Shown here one piece after another: positions 44,376 through 53,180 of a stretch of DNA of 64,000 nucleotides. A model generated the notes under the pieces. It saw only the letters and a program-made list of their open reading frames with translations. It made no database searches and had not been told where the DNA came from. The translations under genes were made by a program, and so were the position numbers. Where the stretch lies: the NCBI RefSeq assembly GCF_001999245.1, contig NZ_CP019631.1, positions 310,001 to 374,000 of the forward strand, read 5' to 3'. The DNA is from Roseibium algicola (GTDB lineage: Bacteria; Pseudomonadota; Alphaproteobacteria; Rhizobiales; Stappiaceae). The stretch's first letter is position 1. Each line of letters opens with the position of its first letter.

Positions 44376-45085
44376 TGGATCTTCTCATCTCCTGGCAACG
44401 CTGGATCTATGGTGGTGTGCGGGCTTCGTTGCTGGAATTCAGCCAGTCGGGGGATTTCTGGCTTCTTGCGAGCATGATAGGGACAGGGGTGCTGTTCGGC
44501 GCCATTCACGCTTTGACGCCCGGGCACGGAAAGACGATCCTGGCTAGCTATGTCGCCGGAGCCAGAAGCAGCTTCGCCCGTGCATTTTCGGTCTCGACAC
44601 TTCTGGCGGCAACGCATGTGCTCACAGCCGTTCTGATCGCCTTCTTTTCCTCCCAGCTCGTGGAAAGATCCTTTGTTGGTGGCGGCCGGGCCCCGGCCCT
44701 CGAGTTGATCAGCCGCGTCACACTGATCGGTATCGGCGCATGGCTTTTTGTCAGGGCAATCCGCTCAAGGCCGGGCAGGAAGCGAGCCGAAGGCTTCTGG
44801 GTGGCCCTTACAGCCGGTCTCGTACCTTGTCCTTTGACATTGTTTGTCGTGGTGGCAGCCCTGTCGCAAGGCGAACCGGGGGCGGGTCTGATGTTCGCGG
44901 CATCGATGCTTGTCGGCATCGCCTTCACGCTTTGTGCAGTGGCAGGATTGGCGGTTGCCGGCCAGCGCCTGTTTCTCGATGTCGCTCTCAGGAACGGCGC
45001 GACCCTCAGCGTGGTTTCCCGAGCGCTCGATGCGACTGCCGGAATTCTAATTATCCTTTTCGCCGGTATCCAATTGCTTGAATAG
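44372..45085 (+). CDS. Nickel/cobalt efflux protein, NicO/RcnA family
   Basis: About 237 residues starting in the ATGA overlap with the MFS gene (ATG 44372 or 44375). Six hydrophobic segments. The family signature HALTPGHGKT follows in the first half, with GLVPCPLTLFVVVAA later. No cytoplasmic His-rich loop of E. coli RcnA is present; the His-rich tail of the MFS partner may fill that role. Exports Ni2+/Co2+ across the inner membrane. Confidence 0.85.
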   Translation: MMDLLISWQRWIYGGVRASLLEFSQSGDFWLLASMIGTGVLFGAIHALTPGHGKTILASYVAGARSSFARAFSVSTLLAATHVLTAVLIAFFSSQLVERSFVGGGRAPALELISRVTLIGIGAWLFVRAIRSRPGRKRAEGFWVALTAGLVPCPLTLFVVVAALSQGEPGAGLMFAASMLVGIAFTLCAVAGLAVAGQRLFLDVALRNGATLSVVSRALDATAGILIILFAGIQLLE

Positions 45086-45346
45086 ACGCGACCCTGTTCA
45101 GATCCGCATCAATCTCCTTGTCGCAAACGAAAAATTGAAGGGCCGACGCTCATATTCGCTTCTGCTTCGGCCTCGCCAGGCGTATTTAGGTCTCAGGTTG
45201 TCTTGTGATCGGATGAACTATCGCAGAACCGGGTGTTTCACGGTTCCAGATCAAGAACGGAAATTTATTAACCGCCCTTCGAAGGCTTGCTCAACAGCAC
45301 CTATCAGGCACTTGTATTTGTGCTGGACTGGATTATATCGCGCAAC
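45086..45346. other. Intergenic region before the cus-type genes
   Basis: About 260 bp with no gene. The AT-richer end (45245-45340) could hold the promoter for the downstream cusBAF transcript. Confidence 0.35.
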
Positions 45347-45721
45347 ATGACCCGACCCGTGCATCACATCAGCAGACTGGCCGCGACTATCCTCTTCGCG
45401 ATTGCCCTGCTGTTTGCCGGATTTGCACCGGCTCACCAGGCAATGATGGCTCCTGGAGAACATGTTGCGGTCAATGCCGGCATGCCGTGTGAAACAATGA
45501 TGGGTCATGCCTCGGCAATGATGGGCGATGAGATGCCGGACGACGGACAGGTGGAATTCGACCTGTGCTGCGGCGGTGCGTTGTGCGCTGCCGACACGGT
45601 TCGCGATAGCCAGGAAATGGCACTGGGTTTTGCCCAGGCCCTCGCCTTCACACAGTTGCCGCCTGATGCCCTGCACGTCTCGGACATCACCCTTCCCGAA
45701 CGACCTCCCCGCCTCCTCTGA
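45347..45721 (+). CDS. Small exported Met/Cys-containing protein
   Basis: About 124 residues from ATG 45347. A signal-like segment (LAATILFAIALLFAGFAPA) is followed by a Met/His-rich region (HQAMMAPGEHVAVNAGMPCE, MMGHASAMMGD) and a cysteine pair in FDLCCGGALC. The C-terminus is Pro-rich. I do not recognise a family. Placement directly before cusB and the metal-ligand-rich composition suggest periplasmic copper handling. Confidence 0.5.
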   Translation: MTRPVHHISRLAATILFAIALLFAGFAPAHQAMMAPGEHVAVNAGMPCETMMGHASAMMGDEMPDDGQVEFDLCCGGALCAADTVRDSQEMALGFAQALAFTQLPPDALHVSDITLPERPPRLL

Positions 45722-45807
45722 AAACATCGTTCCTCCGCAGATTTTCGCGGAGCCAGAAGTGATGGACATGCCTTCGGCAAACAGCCGCTGGCAACTCAGA
45801 GGTTACT

Positions 45808-48009
45808 ATGCGTGGACGTTATACCGCGCTCAGCATCATCGCCCTTGCCGCAGGTGTGGCAGGCGGGGTGTTTCTTGAGCGCCTTTATCTGAACCCGGGC
45901 GACGGCAATGCGTCGGGGGGACCGGAAATTCTCTATTGGGTCGCCCCCATGGACCCGAACTTCCGCCAGCCCGGGCCCGGCAAGTCGCCGATGGGAATGG
46001 ATCTGATACCGGTTTATGCCGGACAGGAACCTTCCGCTGATCCGGCTGAAGTCAACCTGTCGGCGGCCGAGGTCAATGCCATCGGCGTACGTACGGCTTT
46101 GGCCCGTGTCGGTGAAATCTCCCGGCAAATCGAAACCGTCGGCTTCGTCGGATACGACGAACATCTGACCAGTCATGTTCACACCCGGGTGGACGGCTGG
46201 ATCGAGACGCTGAACATTCGCGCCGTTGGCGACCGAGTGAAAAAGGGCGAAGTGCTGTTCGAGCTGTTTTCGCCCGAATTCGGCATTGCCAGCTTCGATT
46301 TCCTGCGTTCGCTTTCGAACGGCAACGGTCTGTCCCTGGAGGCTGCCCGCAACAAGCTGCGCAGTCATGGGGCTTCAGAGGAGCAGATTGCCGAGATCGA
46401 GGCAGACGGCAAGGTCGCCCGCAGGATCAAGGTGGTCGCGCCGCGCGACGGGGTCGTTATTGCCCTTGCGGCCGCCGACGGCATGTTCCTGCAGCCCGGC
46501 GCTCAGGCCATGTCCATCACGGATCTCGACAAGGTTTGGCTGATTGTAGATGTCTTCGAGCGCGACATCGCGCGTTTGACGGAAGACATGCGTGCGGTCG
46601 CCCGCTTCGAACATCTGCCGGGACGGACATTCGAAGGCCAGATCGATTACATTTACCCGGAACTCGATCCAAAAACGCGAACCCTGCCTGTCAGGCTCCT
46701 GTTCGACAACGCCGAAGGTCTGTTGCGGCCGAACATGTTCGGCAACGTCAGGCTGTTTCCCAACGAGACCCGCACTGCCGTCACCATTCCCTCCGAAGCC
46801 GTCATCCGGACGGGAACAGCGGAGCGTGTTGTCATCAAGGTCGGCGAAGGCACTTTCAAGCCAAGGCTGATAACCACCGGATTGCGTGACAATTTTGGAG
46901 AAAACGGGCGCACGGAGGTTGTTCAGGGGCTTGAGCCTGGTGAAGAGGTTGTTGCTTCGGCCCAGTTCCTGATCGACAGCGAAAGCGCGCTCAATGCGGG
47001 CTTGATGCGCATGGCGCCGACGAACGAGGTTCCTGCGCGCGGAACCGGTGAACTGATCGCGCTCGACCGCGAAGCCCGGCTTGCAACCATCCGCCACGAC
47101 AGTCTGGAAAGTCTCGACTGGCCCGCGATGACAACACGATTTCCTGTTGCGGCGTCCATCCCTCTCGACCGGTTGAGCGACGGCCAGCAGGTTTCCTTCA
47201 AGGCAGCGCGCGGCGCTGATGGCCTGCTGGGGTTGATTGAGCTCGGGTCAGACGACGGCATTGCAGCCACGGGGTCGGGAACCGTTCTTGCTGTTACAAG
47301 CGACGGCAAACTGACGATGGAACATGGTCCGATCCCGGATCTCGGCTGGCCCGCCATGCAAATGGACCTGGATGTCTCGGGCTTCGATCCGCAGTCGGTT
47401 CCGGTGAATGTTCCGGTCGAATTCGACCTCGCCAAGGGCGACGGCGGTCTCTTCTCGATCGTGGCAGTAAGGCAGCCGGGCGTTGCCGAGGATCCGGCGG
47501 CAGAGCAGGCCGAGGAAGTTGCCGACGACGCGCAAGCAGAAGCCGCACCCATCGTGGTGTCGGGAACGATCAACTCGATCGATACCGAAAACGCGAAGGC
47601 TACAATCACCCATGGCCCCATTGCCGAAATCGGCATGCCTGGCATGACCATGGCATTCGCGGTGGAAGAGACCCTGGATCTGGATGCCCTGCCAGTCGGC
47701 ACGGAAACCACGCTCACCTTTTCAAGGCCGGACGGAATGACGATGGTCCTGGCAAAGGCAGAGCCGATCACGCCGCCGATGGAAGTCCGCGGCACCATCA
47801 ATGCCCTTGATCGGGATGCAGGCACGGCCAACATCACTCACGGACCGATGGCTGAGATCGGCATGCCGGGCATGACCATGGATTTTGCCGTTGATCAGGC
47901 CGTTGTCGTTGGTGATTTGCCACTGGATCAGGAGGTAACACTCTTGCTCCAGCGCAATCCGGATTTCTCCATGACATTGGTCGGCGTCCGGCGTGAGGAG
48001 GGCTTGTGA
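45808..48009 (+). CDS. cusB: CusB-type RND periplasmic adaptor with four tandem CusF-like domains
   Basis: 733 residues, much longer than typical CusB (about 400). After an N-terminal anchor comes a heavy-metal-binding segment (YWVAPMDPN, SPMGMDLIPVY), then a standard adaptor (GWIETLNIRAVGDRVKKGE, lipoyl-like and barrel parts) up to about residue 400. Four repeats related to CusF follow at about 412-480, 491-565, 586-655 and 662-730. Repeats 1-2 keep a WPAM motif; repeats 3-4 have GMPGMTM, with Met in place of the Trp of CusF. It should link CusA to the outer membrane and bind Cu(I)/Ag(I). cusA follows at once. Confidence 0.9.
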   Translation: MRGRYTALSIIALAAGVAGGVFLERLYLNPGDGNASGGPEILYWVAPMDPNFRQPGPGKSPMGMDLIPVYAGQEPSADPAEVNLSAAEVNAIGVRTALARVGEISRQIETVGFVGYDEHLTSHVHTRVDGWIETLNIRAVGDRVKKGEVLFELFSPEFGIASFDFLRSLSNGNGLSLEAARNKLRSHGASEEQIAEIEADGKVARRIKVVAPRDGVVIALAAADGMFLQPGAQAMSITDLDKVWLIVDVFERDIARLTEDMRAVARFEHLPGRTFEGQIDYIYPELDPKTRTLPVRLLFDNAEGLLRPNMFGNVRLFPNETRTAVTIPSEAVIRTGTAERVVIKVGEGTFKPRLITTGLRDNFGENGRTEVVQGLEPGEEVVASAQFLIDSESALNAGLMRMAPTNEVPARGTGELIALDREARLATIRHDSLESLDWPAMTTRFPVAASIPLDRLSDGQQVSFKAARGADGLLGLIELGSDDGIAATGSGTVLAVTSDGKLTMEHGPIPDLGWPAMQMDLDVSGFDPQSVPVNVPVEFDLAKGDGGLFSIVAVRQPGVAEDPAAEQAEEVADDAQAEAAPIVVSGTINSIDTENAKATITHGPIAEIGMPGMTMAFAVEETLDLDALPVGTETTLTFSRPDGMTMVLAKAEPITPPMEVRGTINALDRDAGTANITHGPMAEIGMPGMTMDFAVDQAVVVGDLPLDQEVTLLLQRNPDFSMTLVGVRREEGL

Positions 48010-51000
48010 TGATTGCCGAAATCATTCGTGCTTCCATCGCCAACCGCGTGATCATGCTGGCAATCGCCGCCATGATCGCCGTCGCCGGTATCTGGGCAAT
48101 CCGTGAAACGCCTGTCGATGCAATCCCGGACCTTTCGGACGTTCAGGTCATCGTGCGCACGCCCTACGCCGGCCAGGCGCCTCAGGTGGTGGAGGACCAG
48201 GTCACATTCCCCATCGCCACGGCGATGCTTGCCGTGCCAGGTGCCAGTGATGTGCGCGGTTTTTCCTTCTTTGGCGACAGCTACGTCTACATCGTTTTCG
48301 AGGACGGCACCGATCTTTACTGGGCCAGAACCCGTGTTCTGGAATACCTCGGTCAGATCGCTGCAAACCTGCCTGAAGATGTTTCACCACAGCTTGGCCC
48401 GGATGCGACGGGTGTCGGCTGGATTTACCAGTACGCCCTGATAGACCGCACCGGAAATCATGACCTTGCCCAACTGCGTGCCCTTCAGGACTGGTTCCTG
48501 AAATACGAACTTCAGACCGTCGACGGCGTGTCGGAAGTCGCCACGATCGGCGGCATGGTGAAGCAATACCAGGTGGTCGTGGACCCCAACAAACTCAGGG
48601 CCTACGACATAACGCTGTCGCAGATCCGAGGCGCCATCCAGGCTGCGAACCGGGAGACCGGCGGCAGCGTGATCGAGATGGGCGAAGCCGAATTCATGGT
48701 GCGCTCGACCGGTTACGTCGATGAGCTTGCCGATCTTGCCAAGGCGCCGTTGATGGTCAACGACCGCGGTGCGCCGCTGACGCTTGGAGACGTTGCCGAC
48801 ATTCGACTCGGGCCGGAAATGCGCCGTGGTGTCGGTGAATTCGGCGGCGAAGGCGATGCCGTCGGTGGGGTTGTGATCCTGCGCTGGGGCGGCAACGCGC
48901 TGGCAGCCATCAAGGCAGTCGAAGCACGGATCGGCGAACTGCGCAGCAGCCTGCCCGAAGGAGTGGAGATCGTCACGACCTACGACCGCTCCGGCGTTAT
49001 CGAACGTGCGATTGACAATCTTCAGACAAAGCTGACCGAAGAATTCATCGTTGTCGTTCTGGTCTGCGCAGCCTTTCTCCTGCACTTGCGTTCCTCGCTC
49101 GTCATCCTGTTTTCCCTGCCTCTCGGCATCGCGGCTGCCTTCATCATCATGAAGCTGCAGGGCGTGAATGCGAACATCATGTCGCTTGGCGGCATCGCCA
49201 TCGCCATCGGCGCGATGGTGGATGCGGCGATCGTCATGATCGAGGCGATGCACCGTCGGCTGGAACATGAAAAACTGACAGCGGATAACCGCTGGCGGAT
49301 CGTGGGGGAATGTGCCTCGGAAGTGGGCCCTGCCCTCTTCTTCTCCCTGGCGATCATCACCGTCAGCTTCCTGCCGGTGTTCGTTCTGGAAAGCCAGGAA
49401 GGCAGGCTCTTCAAGCCGTTGGCCTTCACCAAGACCTACGCCATGGCGGCCGCTGCCATACTCTCCATCACGCTGGTTCCGGTGCTGATGGGGTACTTTG
49501 TCCGCGGGCGAATTCTTGCGGAGAACAAGAACCCGCTGAACCGGATTGTCATCTGGCTCTACCGCCCCTTTCTGGATGCGGCCGTTGCCTGGCCCTGGGC
49601 AACGACCATTCTGGCGGGTGTCCTGGTCGCCTCCATGTGGTGGCCCCTTCAGAGGATCGGCACGGAATTCATGCCAGCCCTCAACGAAGGTGACTTCCTT
49701 TACATGCCGACGCTTTATCCCGGTGTTTCCATCGGCAAGGCGCGTGAGGTTCTTCAGCAGTCCGACCGTCTTATCGCCACCGTACCGGAAGTAAAGACGG
49801 TGCACGGCAAGCTGGGCCGTGCCGATACTGCGACAGACCCTGCCCCGCTGACGATGATCGAGACGACCATCCAGCTGAAGCCGCGCGCCGAGTGGCGGGA
49901 GGGCATGACGATGGACCGGATCCGGGATGAGCTGGATCAGGCCGTCCAGATACCGGGCGTCACCAACGTCTGGATCCAGCCGATCAAGAACCGCATCGAT
50001 ATGCTGGCAACCGGCATCAAGACCCCTGTCGGGGTCAAGATCACCGGGGCCGATCTTGGCGTCATCGAGAAGATCGGCATTGAAGTCGAAAACGCGGTCG
50101 CAGGAATTGATGGCACTGCATCGGCCTACGCCGAGCGGCCCGTCGGGGGACGCTTCATCGAGATCGACGTCGACCGGGAGGCGGCTGCCCGCTTCATGAT
50201 GAGCGTGCGGGACATTCAGGACGTCGTGCAGACCGCGATTGGCGGCATGCAGGTATCGGAGTCCGTCGAAGGCCTGGAGCGCTTTCCCATCAACCTCCGC
50301 TATCCACAGGACTGGCGCAACAGTCCAGAGCGCTTGCGGGAACTTCCGGTGGTCACGCCGTCCGGTGCCCATATTCCGCTCGGTGCCCTGGCAGAGGTCA
50401 GCGTTGTCGACGGACCGGGCATGATCCGGTCTGAAAACGCTCGACGTACCGGGTTCGTCTTCATCGACATCACAGGCCGAGACCTGGGCGGCTACGTTGA
50501 TGAAGCTCGCAGGACGGTAGCGGAGAAGGTGCAACTGCCGCCCGGCTATTCGATCGCCTGGTCGGGCCAGTATGAGTACATCGAACGCATGCAGGAACGT
50601 CTGAAGCTGGTAGCTCCGGCGACCTTGCTGATCATCACGCTCATGCTGTTCATGGCGTTCAACAGGGTCATTGAAGTCGGGATCATCCTTGCCGCCCTTC
50701 CCGTGGCACTGGCCGGAGGTGTGTGGTTCCTCTGGTATCTCGATTTCGACATGTCGGTCGCGGTGATCGTCGGCTTCATCGCCCTTGCTGGCGTTGCGGT
50801 CGAGACAGCCATCGTGATGCTGCTCTACCTCAACCTGGCCTGGGAAAAACGCAAGAAGCTTGCGGCCGCGGAGGCCCGCTCCCTGACGGTTGTCGACGTA
50901 GAGGAAGTGGTTTTCGAAGGTGCGCTTTTGCGCGTGCGGCCAAAGGTGATGACCGTTGCGACGATCTTTGCCGGGCTGATCCCGATCATGTACGGCGACG

Positions 51001-51191
51001 GTACGGGCTCGGAAATCATGCAGCGGATCGCGGCCCCCATGGTCGGTGGCATGGCAACCGCCACCCTTCTGACCCTCTTCGTCATTCCCGCCATTTTCAC
51101 GATCTGGAAGCGGCTTGCTCTCTCGCGGGTCAACCGTGAGCTGAGCACAGCCACCCCGGACATCAAAGGTGCGGTGCAGCCGGCCGAATGA
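48009..51191 (+). CDS. cusA: CusA-type heavy-metal efflux RND transporter
   Basis: 1060 residues from ATG 48009, sharing a base with the cusB stop (GTG 48006 is an alternative). The N-terminus reads ANRVIMLAIAAMIAVAGIWAI, then TPVDAIPDLSDVQVIV, the family opening. A RND membrane domain of 12 segments includes GAMVDAAIVMIEAMHRR and MYGDGTGSEIMQRIA. Exports Cu(I)/Ag(I), and possibly other soft metals, from periplasm or cytoplasm. A cusC outer-membrane channel is not in the window. Confidence 0.92.
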   Translation: MIAEIIRASIANRVIMLAIAAMIAVAGIWAIRETPVDAIPDLSDVQVIVRTPYAGQAPQVVEDQVTFPIATAMLAVPGASDVRGFSFFGDSYVYIVFEDGTDLYWARTRVLEYLGQIAANLPEDVSPQLGPDATGVGWIYQYALIDRTGNHDLAQLRALQDWFLKYELQTVDGVSEVATIGGMVKQYQVVVDPNKLRAYDITLSQIRGAIQAANRETGGSVIEMGEAEFMVRSTGYVDELADLAKAPLMVNDRGAPLTLGDVADIRLGPEMRRGVGEFGGEGDAVGGVVILRWGGNALAAIKAVEARIGELRSSLPEGVEIVTTYDRSGVIERAIDNLQTKLTEEFIVVVLVCAAFLLHLRSSLVILFSLPLGIAAAFIIMKLQGVNANIMSLGGIAIAIGAMVDAAIVMIEAMHRRLEHEKLTADNRWRIVGECASEVGPALFFSLAIITVSFLPVFVLESQEGRLFKPLAFTKTYAMAAAAILSITLVPVLMGYFVRGRILAENKNPLNRIVIWLYRPFLDAAVAWPWATTILAGVLVASMWWPLQRIGTEFMPALNEGDFLYMPTLYPGVSIGKAREVLQQSDRLIATVPEVKTVHGKLGRADTATDPAPLTMIETTIQLKPRAEWREGMTMDRIRDELDQAVQIPGVTNVWIQPIKNRIDMLATGIKTPVGVKITGADLGVIEKIGIEVENAVAGIDGTASAYAERPVGGRFIEIDVDREAAARFMMSVRDIQDVVQTAIGGMQVSESVEGLERFPINLRYPQDWRNSPERLRELPVVTPSGAHIPLGALAEVSVVDGPGMIRSENARRTGFVFIDITGRDLGGYVDEARRTVAEKVQLPPGYSIAWSGQYEYIERMQERLKLVAPATLLIITLMLFMAFNRVIEVGIILAALPVALAGGVWFLWYLDFDMSVAVIVGFIALAGVAVETAIVMLLYLNLAWEKRKKLAAAEARSLTVVDVEEVVFEGALLRVRPKVMTVATIFAGLIPIMYGDGTGSEIMQRIAAPMVGGMATATLLTLFVIPAIFTIWKRLALSRVNRELSTATPDIKGAVQPAE

Positions 51192-51230
51192 TTTTGCAAC
51201 TCACAAAAAAACCCAAGAAAGGCAACTGAA

Positions 51231-51575
51231 ATGAAGACCCTCATCCTCGCAGCATTCCTGTCCATGGCGGCCACTCCGGTCGTCCTTGCCCAGTCGTCGC
51301 ATAGCGGCATGGATCATTCCAACATGCCCATGACCGCCGAACAGATGGACGGCGCGGTCCACGCCAATGCCGTCGTCAACTCCATCGGTGACGGCACGGC
51401 GAATGTCAGCCACGATCCGATTCCGGAAATCGGCTGGCCGGCCATGACGATGGATCTGCCCCTTCTGGAAGGCGCTCAGATGTCGGATGATCTCACCCCA
51501 GGTGACAGCGTGATCCTGATGCTGGTGAAAGGCGACGACGGCATGTATGCCATCGGCGGAATGATGCCGAAGTAA
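51231..51575 (+). CDS. cusF: Periplasmic copper chaperone CusF-like
   Basis: 114 residues with a signal peptide (LILAAFLSMAATPVVLA). Metal ligands of CusF are present: SHDPIPEIGWPAMTMDL carries the His, Trp and two Met positions. Delivers Cu(I)/Ag(I) to CusB/CusA. Followed by a strong terminator, so it closes the operon. It keeps the full Trp-Met-Met site, unlike two of the four fused copies in CusB. Confidence 0.9.
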   Translation: MKTLILAAFLSMAATPVVLAQSSHSGMDHSNMPMTAEQMDGAVHANAVVNSIGDGTANVSHDPIPEIGWPAMTMDLPLLEGAQMSDDLTPGDSVILMLVKGDDGMYAIGGMMPK

Positions 51576-51589
51576 GATTTCGGACAAAC

Positions 51590-51625
51590 GGCAGCAGCCC
51601 ATGACACCTGCCTCGGGCTGCTGCC
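51590..51625 (+). terminator. Terminator hairpin after cusF
   Basis: GGCAGCAGCCC (51590-51600) pairs perfectly with GGGCTGCTGCC (51615-51625), an 11-bp stem. No long T tract follows, so Rho may assist. Confidence 0.55.
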
Positions 51626-51848
51626 AATACCCTTCCAGTACCCTTCCGCCTTCCCCAAATAGGGGTTGGTGAAATACGCAATTCCGTTTTCCCCTGATGC
51701 CAGTTCAGAAGGCAACAAAGACATCGGGCTTGATAAGACTGGGACCAGAGCGATCGTTCTCTTGTCCTGATTTTTCAGGCTCTCTTTAATGGCTTTGTTG
51801 TTTTCTCGTTTGACCGACGTTCAGGTCTTACCGGTTCAGGAAAACGAA

Positions 51849-52958
51849 ATGAAAAAGTCTTTGGGGCGGATTTTTGCCGCACATGGTTGGCGGGTGGCGG
51901 CGTTCGCGGTTGTTGCCTTTATTGCATTGTCTCCAGGTGCAGCCCGGGCAGAAAGCATGACGTTCGAAAACGTCTGCAAGGGCAACAACGCGGCATCCTG
52001 TTATGTGCGAGCCGAAGGGCAGATTACCGCGGAAACGCCCGCGCTCTTTTCCAGCTACCTGAAGAATGAGCATTCCGACGGCAACAAGGTTCTGCTGCAC
52101 AGCCCCGGCGGTAGTCTGATTGCCGGCCTGGAACTGGGAGAGCTGATCCGTGCCAGGGGAATGGAGACGGAAATCGGCATCTGGAAGTCCGAGGGCACAT
52201 TCGGGGACACGGTGGACGGCGGCTACTGCATGAGCGCCTGTTCCTACGCGTTCCTGGGGGGTGAAGTCAGACGTATTCCAGACGGCAACCGTCTGGGCTT
52301 CCACCAGTTCTACCTGTCCGGAGAGAGGGCTGGCCAGGTGCCGTCCAGCCAGGTGGACCAGGCACTGATGTCCGCGCAGGAATTGTCCAGCCGGATTGTA
52401 CGTTACCTTCTGGAAATGGGAATCGATGCTCGCATCTTCGTTCTTGGCACGGGTGCGAAGCCGGACGACATGTTCGTTCCCGACGCGGCGCAGCTTGAGG
52501 AATTTGCCCTTGTCACGCCGGAAGGGTTCGGGGCGTTCTTTCTGGAGCCCTACAAGCAGGGTCTGGTGGCAGCAAGCAAGCGCAAGAGCGCCACGCGCCT
52601 TTATGATCTCGCGAGCCAGTTTTCCAGCTATTGCCGCAAGAACAAGCCCTACGTCCTGATCACGACCGATGGCGGTATACTGAACCCTGATAATCTGCCA
52701 ACGACAAGCATAAACATGTTCTCAAAAGGACGTGGCATCACAGCGACAGCCACCAAGGATATCCTTCGGGTTGTCGGTGACAGCAGCGTCGAGGTCGAAA
52801 TCAACGACAAGGTTGTTGAGCTCCTGTCGGTTAGCGAGCGGATCGAGTTCAGCCTGTTTCTTGGAATGTCGTCCGGTGGCGAGGTGCGCGGGGCGATCGA
52901 TCTGAGCGACATGGACCGCAAGATCATCGCCGCCAGCTTCCATTTTTGCATCGGCTAG
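51849..52958 (+). CDS. Exported ClpP-fold protein, probable serine hydrolase
   Basis: 369 residues from ATG 51849 with a signal peptide (VAAFAVVAFIALSPGAARA). The first ~200 residues follow the ClpP/crotonase fold: VLLHSPGGSLIAGLELGE gives the oxyanion loop, CMSACSYAFLGG carries Ser129 as candidate nucleophile, and LGFHQFY His152 as candidate base. This is the pattern of exported ClpP-like proteins common in alphaproteobacteria. The C-terminal ~180 residues are unrelated and may bind a partner. A longer frame from 51789 lacks a signal and was rejected. Confidence 0.7.
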   Translation: MKKSLGRIFAAHGWRVAAFAVVAFIALSPGAARAESMTFENVCKGNNAASCYVRAEGQITAETPALFSSYLKNEHSDGNKVLLHSPGGSLIAGLELGELIRARGMETEIGIWKSEGTFGDTVDGGYCMSACSYAFLGGEVRRIPDGNRLGFHQFYLSGERAGQVPSSQVDQALMSAQELSSRIVRYLLEMGIDARIFVLGTGAKPDDMFVPDAAQLEEFALVTPEGFGAFFLEPYKQGLVAASKRKSATRLYDLASQFSSYCRKNKPYVLITTDGGILNPDNLPTTSINMFSKGRGITATATKDILRVVGDSSVEVEINDKVVELLSVSERIEFSLFLGMSSGGEVRGAIDLSDMDRKIIAASFHFCIG

Positions 52959-52963
52959 GAGGG

Positions 52964-52984
52964 TGAGCCCGACAAGAGGGCTCA
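52964..52984 (+). terminator. Hairpin after the ClpP-fold gene
   Basis: TGAGCCC (52964-52970) pairs with GGGCTCA (52978-52984), a 7-bp stem and 7-nt loop shortly after the stop codon. No clear T tract. Confidence 0.4.
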
Positions 52985-53180
52985 TCACATAAACGCGACA
53001 TTGTTGAACTGGCTTCAAGGTGTTGTTTTCAGCGCATTTTCGCCGAAATTTGCACGCCTGACGGTCGATCGGGAGTGGCTCAAAGGTGGAGAATGACTGG
53101 GTTTGGATAGAGACTGTTAACCTTATTTTCCTACATCTCTCCCAAAGGCGTTCAACCCGAAACACTAGTCTTCTTTGTCC

